Shown: positions 28,301 through 38,400 of the stretch, piece by piece
Position numbering within the stretch: position 1 is the stretch's first letter
Layout of the letters: each line of letters opens with the position of its first letter
Virus record (IMG/VR): IMGVR_UViG_3300009103_000003
Location: 1 to 64,000 of that record
DNA length: 64,000 nucleotides
Strand: one strand, 5' to 3'
Origin: a virus
Program-made: the position numbers and the translations under genes
The notes under the pieces: generated by a model
Seen by the model: the letters and a program-made list of their open reading frames with translations, nothing else
Database searches by the model: none
What the model was told of the DNA's origin: nothing

Positions 28301-31300
28301 CTTCGGATTTTGATTTATCAAACTGGAACGGGGATCAGTTTCTGGCTGGTGGGTTCCACTATGGATTTGGGCCCCTAATCCAAGTTGGGTACGACGCCCA
28401 TCTCTTCCCCATCATATTCGGTGTTCCGGGCACCGCCCCCAACCTAATTGCCGGGGACCCAGTCACGTACGAGCACGAGGAGTTAACACCAGCACCCGCA
28501 ATTGATGGTGTCACCCTCACATATTCCCTATCTACCGAGAATACTCCGCTTCATAGAGGGACCCTACGCCTACATTATTGGGACCCAGAAGATCGAGACG
28601 GTGTTCCCGCTGATGGGCAGCACTACGTGTGGAATGACGACGGAGAAGGCCGTCTAACACAAATTCACCCTGCATGGCTAGACGGTGTCGGTAACCCAAC
28701 TGCGGTGATTACTGATGCGGTCAATCTAGCTTTAGAGATTGAAGAAACCTCCCCAGGGAGCGGTGTGTACCATGAAAAGGGGCGCATTGATTACTCTCAG
28801 GGCCGGATTAGCCTTGAGTTCAATCAGGCGCACGTCCCCCTTGTAGAAAACCTCGTCGCCGTTGGCGGACACGAGTTCCCCCTGTTTTCTGTTGGGTATG
28901 ACTACTACTACAACCCGTTTAAGGCCGCATGGACAGTCTACCGGGGCGCTGTGGAAACGATTGCCCCAACAGGCGATCTTGGTGTTTCCTACGACGAGTT
29001 CTCATTTGTTCCTGCATACAAGCGCCCAGGGCCCAGAGGCACCCTCTCATCTTTAGTGGGGCCAGATCAGGATGGGTCAGTTATCGCTCGCGGGTCTTCC
29101 GTCTTCCACTCTGACCGGTGGGACGGCGACCCAGGCAATGACCTTGGGTCAACCTATCGGTACAGCGAGACAACTGAGCGCCAAAATAAGAGACGGGGTC
29201 TGTGGATAAGGCTTGGCAAAGGCTTTGACCAGAAGCACCCCAGCATCGGCGGTGCTCCTTCCGCAAAATGCGTTTCTGGGGAGGTGGTTGACTTCGATTC
29301 ATCCGGCCCAGAAGCACAGGTTGCCTCGACATGGCCTAGTGGCGTTTATACCGTTGCAGACCAGAGGAAGTACCCAAAGACTCGGTATGCCATCCAGACA
29401 GGTCACGATATTGACCATGATGCTGTCGATGAAGACTTCTTTGTTACTAAATTGTCGCTACCCACCGTCCCAGGGTCGCGCAACCTAGACCACCCAGAAG
29501 ACCCAACAGAGATGTCATTTAGTGGCGAGGAGATGACCTACATAAACTCTAAAGGGTTGTCTGGGTTTCTTCTTCCCCATCCAATGGGACCATCCCACTA
29601 TGGGACAACCGACTTCCCATATGGTGGCGCTCCACCAAACTCCGTTGTCGATAACCACCTATTAGACCATCAGGTTCTTCAGGTTTACGATGCGGCCACA
29701 GACTCACTTGAGGATGCTGGTATTGTCGTATCCGGGATACCTGGAGGCGTACCCTTCCCAGGCTGGTTTGGCGGTGAGTTCGAAATTAAGGATGATGAGA
29801 TCCACATTGGTGGGATGACGGATGTCTATTCCAAGTCCACCGCAGTAGAGGAGCGGACAACCGCGCCAATTAAACTGCAACCAGAAGCGCTAGATCCTGA
29901 CGCATTACCCGCCCCTTCGCCAACAGACCCGCCTCCAGAATACGAGGTCTTGGTGTCAGCAGCGGATGGTATTATTAATGCTACGATGGCGGGAGATGCC
30001 ACGCACTTTGATAGTGCAGAACTGCTTGCTGCTATCGCGCTGCACTTCGGAGCTACAGGTATTGCACTAGATAATCTCGTTATCGAGATTCTCGATCCAC
30101 CCACCCCGGATCTACAACCGATCTTTTTCAGGGCGATTCACACGACCTCTGCCGGTGTAAAGGTCGATGGAGAGTTCCCAGATGGGGCGTCGTACGCGAA
30201 TGTACGCTTCCGAGCTTTGTTCGGTTGCACAACAAGCGTCGATAAACCCTTGATTGTTCTTCAGCAGGGTAACGACCTTGTTGTGGAGAAGAATGATTTG
30301 TCCGTGTTCTGCCCAAGCGGATTCTCGTTTGGGACAGACCCTGGTGATGTTGCTATCTATATCTCCATCGACTCCACAACATCCCGTGGGGAATACCGGG
30401 TCTTATCCAAGAACCTTAATACCCTTATTATTGAGACAGCTATTCCTGAAACAGGGACAGCTTTATCTTATCGGGTGTACACCAAGCAGGCTGCGGGAGT
30501 TGCGTTACCGCTTGTACGCGTGAAGTCCGTTTCCCTGTCTGGCTCGGAGACAGAGGGCGTTGTAGTCCCTTACAAGAATCCGGTGGATATTGTCGCAAGC
30601 TCTTTCGCTGGCCTGAATGACGACCCGATTAATGAGGAATCTATCGGTGAAGACCCCACAGCATTTGAGTGGGAACCAACCGTGATGATACAGCCGTTTG
30701 GGCCCGGTGGAGAAAACAGGGCCTGTTTAGTTGTTCACGACAACGAGGATTTTGTTACCGAGCATAATATTATTAAATATGATGTGGTTCGGATTGAGAC
30801 ATTGGAGGAGCCAAACAAGCACTTTTATGTCGAAGATATAAGAGATGTTGATACCGGTAATACTACCGGAAAACGCAACTGTCTGGTATTGGACCGTAAT
30901 CTGGTTGGCTCTACATCTGATGTGGTGAATGTCCGATTCTCCCTCGGTAGACCCGCTGTTGGCACTGCGGAGCTTGTGTTTAGAGACCCCACATTCTTTG
31001 AGGCCGGTCCAGACACAGAGTTTAGCTACACTCTGGACCTTGGCACTGTTGCCGGTCAGACCTTTGGGAACCAACGCACATACAAATTTAGGCCGTCGCC
31101 CCTGGAGTCGGCGGTTCTGTTTTTATCTGACTACGCATTTTCAGACATAACAATTGACGGTAACGACCCAGGGTTCCTTGTTAGTGAGGATATTAATTTC
31201 TTCAAGCACGGACTTAAGGTAGGGGACCGGATAACAATACTTACCAGGGTAATTCGTTCAGGACTGTTTAACGGGCAAGACCCCTTCTTAGAAGACGAGA

Positions 31301-32475
31301 ACTTAGCTCTTGCCGGGAAGACTCTGGTTGTTTCGGTCAATGGTCAAAGACGAACAGTTGTATTTAGTGGGCCTAACCCAACAACGCTTGAGCAGGCTGT
31401 TGCAGATATAAACAGACAGCTTGGTGACGTTCTAAAGGCAGAGATTTGGGAAGACCCGGCCAATGCCGAGCACTATTACCTCCAAATATCCTCCAACACC
31501 CCAATTCAGCTTCTTACAGAAGGCACTATTGGGATCTTGGATGAGTTACGCTGCGTGGGGCTAGACCAACAGGACAACAATCACTACGACCCCGTCCTTC
31601 TTAATACCGAGTTGTTTGACCCCTACTACATCGATGACATTATCTACGTTGATAAAAATACAGCCCTTGATGGTAAAGCTAAGTGGAAGCTCAAGGTTCT
31701 ATCGGTTGACGGAAACAATGACACACCAGTCACGGCTGGGACGATGGAGACTGTGTTTATTGAGGCTCGGAGGTATAAGTACCAGCGTGTAATGCCTGCC
31801 GACATGACACAAACGGCTGTCGGCCTGTACTCGGCCCCGATCACACTTACTTCCTACGATCCTAACGTAACGGACGGGTTAATTTCGGAGCAAACACAGT
31901 TGTCGGTGGCGGGACACAAGTCTCTTGGCTACGAGATGGTTGTTAAAAATGCTAACTACTCTTACTCGCTAGGAGAGGAGTGCAGCATTAGGACGACCAG
32001 TGTAATCCTAAGCGATACCCAAAAAGATTTCTCCAAGCCTTACGCTCTGCCCGGAGCAGATGTGACTGTTACCTACGATAGGTCCCAGTCCGTAGCCGAT
32101 ATCCAATCGTATCTGCTGAATAAGGCCATGAGAGTTGTGTGCAACAACCCACTCTCTAAGCACTTCTTTCCTGCGTATCCGATGACCGGTCTTAGCTATG
32201 GGGACAGCCGCCTGTCTCCAACTGAGGTGCGGACTTATTTAGAGGAATTTTTCAAGACTCTGTACCCCAATAAACCTTTGGAGCTATACGATATATCCGC
32301 CCTCTTAGCTAAAAGAGGCGTCGGGTACGTACAGTTTCCTCAGTACGTAGCCTTCCTAGTTCACGATGAAAACCGGGTGGTTCGGATCGTCAGAAGCGAG
32401 GATGTTATTTATCTGAATAAACGGTTCCATATTATGGAAGACACAACAGGCGTTGTGATTAACAAGGTGAGATAA
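25381..32475 (+). CDS. Giant baseplate J-like wedge protein (2364 residues)
   Basis: The N-terminal 300 residues match the baseplate J/gp47 family. Visible are an initial helical region and F-T-G-G-V-T-K-E-T-N-E-D-F-L-I-R-A. Next come SLSERSLNTKRGIETAI and VVSVQIVGYGEPDMNRDI. Family members form the wedge arms that change shape when the tail contracts. Family members are usually 300-500 residues; the remaining 2000 residues here are a string of beta modules. These include a T-L-R-L-H-Y ... G-R-I-D-Y-S-Q-G-R-I-S-L-E-F module near residues 1040-1180 and IN-like modules near 850-900 and 1975-2065. This suggests a very elaborate baseplate. Confidence 0.75.
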   Translation: MANNEELKRYLTERLTDLDPSLSDSAGSLMYVKVINPLLVRLGTDPLSVDIETFILSRLQDEFPALDVKSPGSVLRDVLVSPLVLILEPLQREIEFLRTQNSLADSESLTESEMDALLSNVLSERKFGEYARGYVRVYFNAARAVGVDASIVFSTAGGNGFVAEEAFTYAVTDMVRSGNQFYLDIPVRSQQPTTDGNIGSGAIKYVSGLEGVVRVTNLTAFTGGVTKETNEDFLIRAERSLSERSLNTKRGIETAILNSFTDVVSVQIVGYGEPDMNRDIIQARVKEEFDEDIGPLIYMTANWRTHGLRPGAGVVLPFTNTLAIVAPDESAIDGGWPEELLLSLLQAKYIRVSDGSGLTWSHTGDEPPYGDSDGGPAGVDPYKKNTYEDGLLHRVRAVDETFYNAAGDHEVYIRLKDFEVYPEPVDIMSPVGIPATITSSEPDVGLNKRSYQGSAFKMIGEIDSGGVLHDIVLGAHLPFADYVYTTFVGTQIPPAIVPGRDFLYTWTEDKSWSINFNGDDLGLTYPKKARLWPLKTYYSNSELGVGRIDSFMVSKGRAVYPGKDQYVFDPSLVFSLMRENIKIVDYGSPKFTTTDDIVERFGGQETEEVGRGPGVMIQVMEDLTSHTPETETWANLQAAHPLQVDLILHASQPKWADRGVSEGHYVCCSIYRHDTAGIFDGKLANVETDIQWQGWGRVIKVGAGTPWRLRVEGLDFGPLHENNFCNFSPANSGIVTINAVPQEFYNGLGQGALFDTTMIRMEYDAAFAVLDPRQPWQADPFAPAEPGSGNHATKELLVTDPLLLPPTPWGPNKPGMKLEIINPIADANPFFVDDSLATYPSLPQMFAGIIAKLATHTSLQDFANNPILSATVNGAGNGLIFKCEVHGEYGNSIQIVEWTQDGSPCGQSGNLADGVAPSITQLANYLAGRYSVAFAAADAEVLTNAGEEPAKIRIFQNDNSLAPVYYNIESSTIPSDFDLSNWNGDQFLAGGFHYGFGPLIQVGYDAHLFPIIFGVPGTAPNLIAGDPVTYEHEELTPAPAIDGVTLTYSLSTENTPLHRGTLRLHYWDPEDRDGVPADGQHYVWNDDGEGRLTQIHPAWLDGVGNPTAVITDAVNLALEIEETSPGSGVYHEKGRIDYSQGRISLEFNQAHVPLVENLVAVGGHEFPLFSVGYDYYYNPFKAAWTVYRGAVETIAPTGDLGVSYDEFSFVPAYKRPGPRGTLSSLVGPDQDGSVIARGSSVFHSDRWDGDPGNDLGSTYRYSETTERQNKRRGLWIRLGKGFDQKHPSIGGAPSAKCVSGEVVDFDSSGPEAQVASTWPSGVYTVADQRKYPKTRYAIQTGHDIDHDAVDEDFFVTKLSLPTVPGSRNLDHPEDPTEMSFSGEEMTYINSKGLSGFLLPHPMGPSHYGTTDFPYGGAPPNSVVDNHLLDHQVLQVYDAATDSLEDAGIVVSGIPGGVPFPGWFGGEFEIKDDEIHIGGMTDVYSKSTAVEERTTAPIKLQPEALDPDALPAPSPTDPPPEYEVLVSAADGIINATMAGDATHFDSAELLAAIALHFGATGIALDNLVIEILDPPTPDLQPIFFRAIHTTSAGVKVDGEFPDGASYANVRFRALFGCTTSVDKPLIVLQQGNDLVVEKNDLSVFCPSGFSFGTDPGDVAIYISIDSTTSRGEYRVLSKNLNTLIIETAIPETGTALSYRVYTKQAAGVALPLVRVKSVSLSGSETEGVVVPYKNPVDIVASSFAGLNDDPINEESIGEDPTAFEWEPTVMIQPFGPGGENRACLVVHDNEDFVTEHNIIKYDVVRIETLEEPNKHFYVEDIRDVDTGNTTGKRNCLVLDRNLVGSTSDVVNVRFSLGRPAVGTAELVFRDPTFFEAGPDTEFSYTLDLGTVAGQTFGNQRTYKFRPSPLESAVLFLSDYAFSDITIDGNDPGFLVSEDINFFKHGLKVGDRITILTRVIRSGLFNGQDPFLEDENLALAGKTLVVSVNGQRRTVVFSGPNPTTLEQAVADINRQLGDVLKAEIWEDPANAEHYYLQISSNTPIQLLTEGTIGILDELRCVGLDQQDNNHYDPVLLNTELFDPYYIDDIIYVDKNTALDGKAKWKLKVLSVDGNNDTPVTAGTMETVFIEARRYKYQRVMPADMTQTAVGLYSAPITLTSYDPNVTDGLISEQTQLSVAGHKSLGYEMVVKNANYSYSLGEECSIRTTSVILSDTQKDFSKPYALPGADVTVTYDRSQSVADIQSYLLNKAMRVVCNNPLSKHFFPAYPMTGLSYGDSRLSPTEVRTYLEEFFKTLYPNKPLELYDISALLAKRGVGYVQFPQYVAFLVHDENRVVRIVRSEDVIYLNKRFHIMEDTTGVVINKVR

Positions 32476-32477
32476 GG

Positions 32478-35400
32478 ATGCCGGTACCTGCGTCACCAAA
32501 ATTTGACATCCTTGATTGGAACATTCGGGCCGATAGCACGACGTACGCTGACGACCGCCTTTTGTCTGACTCGGTAGATCCCATTACGCAATATGCGTTT
32601 ATTTCCGATCTAGCCAATATAGTAAATGAGGATGGGTTCACGACGCTCCGTTCGGACGCCGCAACCAACGTAGCTAATACGACAGTAAAAACAATTCTTC
32701 AGGTGTCTGACGAGCTACCACAGCCTGTTCCACAGAATTTCACATTTGAATTTGACGTTTACCTTTCGGACGACATCCCAAAAACATTCGCGGATGTTAA
32801 TCACCGTGTCTTTATTGGGGCGATAAACCAGCAGGGTTATACAGCAGGGTTTATTTTCTCTTACGACGGGATTGCTCTGGCGGCATACCCAGAAGATCCA
32901 ACCCACACAATTCTTGGTGGGACAAAAGATCTTATATTTGATGATAACGGGGAGTTCGTTAGCGGTATCAATATACGAGCCGTTATTGATGGGGAGAACG
33001 GCAGGATAGGTATTTACACCTCTACCGCAGATGATGCGTACGCCTTAGATCCGGACATCACCGAAGCGGTTCTCACCTATAGCTTGGCCGCTAAAAAGTC
33101 TACGGGGCTATACAACGACTGTGTCTACTTACAAACAAGTGCACCGTCAGCCCTAAAACTACAGGAAACCAACCCCGGTGACGTGTTTACCGAGGGGGAG
33201 GCTTCTCAGGTTACGATTGGGTCTCTTCGGTTGGCTGGTTACAAGGCGATTCCCGAGGACCGCCCTATAGCAAGCGCCTCTACGGAGTACCAAACCATTG
33301 TTGGTCAGTCCATCCAGTTTGCGGGTAACAATAGTTATGACCCCTCTGGTAAGAATATTGACTACAACTGGGAACTAGATATTTACCCAGAAGGAAGTAA
33401 CGCCTCGATTCAGGGCGCAGCGTACTCCGTTGCCTCCATAGAAATCCCTGGCGTTCCTGACCCAGAGGTCGTTGTTACGCTCACTTACAAGCGGCCCACA
33501 AAACGCGCAGACGGCTACAAAGTGATTTTGGTGGAAGGGCCACTAGAGTCTAATTTGACCATGTCCTGGGATAGCTCCAAAGGCGAGCTTCTTGTTTCGC
33601 TGGGAAGGAACGAGAACGGGGATGTGGTTACTTCTGCCGCCGACCTTGTAAATGCGTTCCGAAACAGTCTCGCCCCAGGGTATGACATAGAGATTGCTGG
33701 CGGCACAACCCAGATAAATTTCAGCCAACCAGTGGCTAGTGCCCAAGACGATATTTTTGAGACGAACGAGATAGTCTCCGAGCAGGTAACCTATCCAGGG
33801 ATATTCCGGGCGGACCTAACCGCAGTGTCATCAACAGGGACTGAGAAGCTGGTAGCGGGAGAGTTTACATTTACCGGTGGTAACGGCTCATCCCTAATGA
33901 ACCCCATCTTCATTCCTGATAAGCCTGGGACGTACGTTGTATCCCTAAAAGTGCATAACGGCACAAGAGCAAGCCTCCCCGTTACAGAGACTTTTAATGC
34001 GGCGATAACAAATCAGCTTCTGTCCCATAGGCCTAACTCGGATTACCTGTGGAAATACATAGGCGACTTTTGGAAATTGGTACCCGATAAACACCAAATA
34101 ACATCTATCTGGTCTGCCATGACACAGGCAGTCTCATCTGATTTAGTGACTGCTTGGCAAAACGATTACGCAAAAGCCATTCGAGATGTTTCGAGAAGGT
34201 ACCAAAGACGTTGGATACACTATGACGCGAAGGTGGACATCCCGAAAGGGTATACGGCCTCTATCATCCAACCCAACTCTCTGGGTAAAGCCACTGTCGA
34301 TATTCTGGACGTTATTCAAGGGTCCCGAACAGACACCGCTACCACTCAGGAAGAGCACGCGATTGCCCCAATCTCTGTTGGCAAGGCGCTTCTCCGAACA
34401 ACTCTCCATACCCCATCAGTAGTTGATGTTGTGGGCGTCACAGAGGCCGCTGGAGTTGCGTCACCCAAGTGGTCGATAACCACATCCGGAAAAGACTTTC
34501 CGTCGTTTGAGGTCCTTGCAGAGCGTCGAGGAGGGTACTTTGTAGCAGACCCTGACGAGTTTATTCAGCAGACCCCTGCAAGAAGCACTGTGTTTACGGA
34601 CCCAACCTACCCCATAACGAATAAGCTTGATGTCGCCAGGGATTCTATTCGTCTTTATGATGAACTTGGTGAGAACCCGAGACTTGTGCGTGTTTCGGAT
34701 ACGACCCCTGGGCAGGTGCAAAATACAGTACGCCTTCAGGAGGGGACCGGGTACGGTGAGATTGAGGACCAGATAGTCGATGGCTTTGCTAGAAAGTGGG
34801 ACCATCTGAGAGAGACTAAAAACGTCTACCTACAACAGTCACCATATATATTACTTGGTGATGAGATACTGCTAGATGAGTACAACCTTGGTTTGGGGGA
34901 TTATCTAAACCTTGTTGTAATTGACCCTTATCTTTCTGAGGAAGTAGATGTTTCCTTGCCCATCCTAGCGGTCGGCGGGCAGTGTATTTTTGTTGAGTGG
35001 TATCCGTTACTGGCCGCACTATTCGCGCAGTCTGTTGTTGTGAATAAGGAGCAGGTGTGGACCGAGTCGGATTTGGTCAATCTCTCCATAGTGCCAAAAT
35101 CTTTTGTTATGAGTCGGCGCTTGAATACCGTGCCTGACTTAGTCAGCATTCCAAAGCTCGGGATCACGACGATAAACCCGTCTCTTGAAGAGAATATTGA
35201 CTACTCGATTCTACAAAGTCAGATCTTTATTACTGATTGGTTTGCGGGGACATTGGCAACCGTAGCAGGCTCTGAAAGAGTCTACCCAGAATCAGGAACA
35301 TTGACGCATACGCTGCTTAGTGCGGCGTTCCAAAATGCAGGCTCACTAGCATTTTTAGCAGAAGATAGCCTGGGGATTGATACCCTGTGCCTCGGCGCGG

Positions 35401-38400
35401 GGGACTCATCTGTTTACAAAATCGTGGAGTACCACACAGACGGGTCACTGTCCTTAGACCGACCAATGGAGCATTCCGCCACAGGCTTGTACTATTGGGC
35501 ACCCAGGTTTGGAGCGTACAACCCCGCCCCTAATATGTTTTGGGCGGAAGTGTCTTACTTCGATAACTGGAAGACCATTGAAAACAACTTCGGTCTCTAT
35601 GTTGGATTCCCCAAGGAGCTACTTGAGGAGTACGACGAAAACCTAGATTACCTCTCGGTAACCAAGTCGATTTGGTTTGCCTTTTTAAGCGGCCCACACT
35701 TCGACAACCTTCAGCTTGGGATTCAGTCGTTCTTTGACCTCCCGTACTCAGAGGTACGAGGGCAGATTACCTACATAGAGGAACCCACAGAGTTCGAAGA
35801 TGGTCGAATTTTTATTACTGACGAGAACGGTAGAGGCCACACATATTTTTATCCAAAACGGGCTAATATAGCCACCAACCCAAATACCGGTGAGCCCTAC
35901 GCGGCCCTCGAATATCCTCTTTACTGGGATTTAATCCAGGAGGACGGGGTTTATTACCAACTAATAGATGGGGATAAGTTTGAGGTCGATCCAGGTGTTT
36001 TAGCGACTATGGAGAGCGCTAAGGTAGCGGCTTACGCGAAGCTTGTGGACGTTGTTAAGGTTGAAGATTACATCTCAGACCCGGACCTAGTAGGCCGACA
36101 ATTTAGTGGGACCGTATCAACCTATATCGATGAATATGGCAACACCCACATCGTTGACCAAGAACCTTCTCGGGTGGAGAAATACCACAAGTTTATTGTT
36201 GACGTTCCTATGGATGTCACGCAGTCCACAGCGGTTTTCCCTCTAGTCAAGAAGTTCCTCAACGAAGCAAAGCCTGCTTACACAGACTTTATCTTAGTTG
36301 GGTCTTTACAGCTTTCTGATGAGATAAGTTGTATCGATAATCTTCTTTTGAAGCCCACGCTTACTCTGCACGACACTCCGCACACATCCCCATTTTGGGC
36401 CAAGGCGGATGGAACCAAGACTACTGACGAAGGGGTTCAGTATTTAGATGTGCCGAAGGGGTGGCCTCTCACTAATGAGAGAGAAGAACTGCTGTGGCCC
36501 AAGCAAAAAACAATCGATAAGATTGCCTCAATAGACTATTCGGGCTTACTTGCCCAAGCGGTCTTGGAGCACGCACCACAAAACTTTCACGTAAGAATCA
36601 CTCCTGGCGATTACTATATTGTTTTTGGTCAGGAGAACGAACTTGTGTGGAACACTTTTGAGTATGGCGTATGCGTAGTGCCGCCTCAAGGGAACGTCCC
36701 ACCATACCAAATGAACTGGGCAACCCTCACTGACTTAGGGGCTGCTTTACACGAGTTCCCCCCAACTAATAGGAGCATAGGGTTCTTTCTCCCAGGAGAC
36801 CCAAACTTTCATATTTATGACACCACAAGCCGCTTCCTCACCCCGGAGAATAACTTCTACGGCATAGATGGCGTGCGTATCTCTATCACTCGACGCGTCC
36901 CAATTGCTGGGACAAACATGAATCTACTAACGCTTAATAACCAGAATATTAAGTTTTATATGTTTGATGATACTGCCGCTAATATGCTGGCAGCGTTCCC
37001 ACCCATGATTACGTACTGGGATAATAGCGACGTTTTTGAGAAGTATGAAGCGGGGTACTGTGAAGGGGTTCTGGACGATTACTCTGGTGATGGTTCATGG
37101 AACTTCAATAGAGCCACCTTGGATATGGTCAATACGGTTAATTCGGATATTGATGTAGTCAGATCTAGGCTCATGGTTCCCGTTAAAAAGGATACTTCCG
37201 CAGCACAAGAGGATATTGAGTTCGAAGTGGGTGAGCCCATAGCCATCCACATCAACGGAAATCTTGCTACGCCATCTATATGGGACGAAGCTCCCCCAGT
37301 TCTGCTCCACATAGGCGCAGGGAACCATCCCAAAATCCCCGCGTTCGATCCCGGTGACGCAACCAAAGGGATTTTCTCTCCCCAATTCGACCACCCAAAC
37401 ACCTACCTACTTCTCGGCTTTGATCGGTCTGATACAGATGACAAACACCTGTGGGACGAGCACTCATCGAATAAAGATTACAATGCTTACGGCGATGAGA
37501 GCAGGCTCGATGTAATAACTGAGTTGTATGATGCAACGGTTGGGCCGGTCCCACCACCAGTGATAACTTTAGTAGGTACCAGAAGTGGTGCTATTGCTGA
37601 GATCGTCACTCCGCTAGGGGATGATGTTGTTAGGCGGGCGAACCCAAACCACACGGCTTTCCCTGGAATGGTCGTTCCGCCCCTTTACCCATACTTCCTA
37701 CTAGAAACGATATGGCAGCAGGACAAACTCATCGAGTACGGGCCTGCCTCAGATCCATGCTTGTTTTTGACCAAGTACCTTCCAGTGGATTCAGGCGTTG
37801 GGCCTTACCCAAATGGAACGGGAGGGATAACCCTTGAAGACTGGTGGAGAGCGGCCCCGACCTTTGATGGGGGCTACGCAGAGACCAGTGCCTTATTTGG
37901 CGGTATTATTAGTAATATTACGGCTGGCGGGGGAATGGGCGCTGATCCGGAAGTGTCCACCATCCATTCCCACCATTTAGCAATAGGCGACGTTGTTCCT
38001 ATTTGGAACACCGATCAAACAACGATTGCCCCTGGCACAGTTCAGCTAGATGGGGATTACGTAGTCTCCAACATTATTTCCGCAAGCTCTTTTGCGGTGA
38101 CCTCTGCATCACCAGTAGAGGCCGGTACTTTTGGGTATGTGGGCCACAGCCCTACTTTCCATGAGATGTCTGAAAGACATGAAAAAGAATTACAGCAACA
38201 CCCCTACCGACCTTTTGATCCTGTTGGGGAACAGTTTATTCCTAGTAATAGCCCTGGGGCGTACTCAGATTGGCAGACCGTATTAAACCCGAGCATCGAA
38301 AAGTTGGTTTACGGGTACAAGGATGAGGGCGCTTTAAACGCAGGAAACTCTATAAATATTCAGGACTGGGAGTATTCACCCGCCGTAACTACCTACTTAC

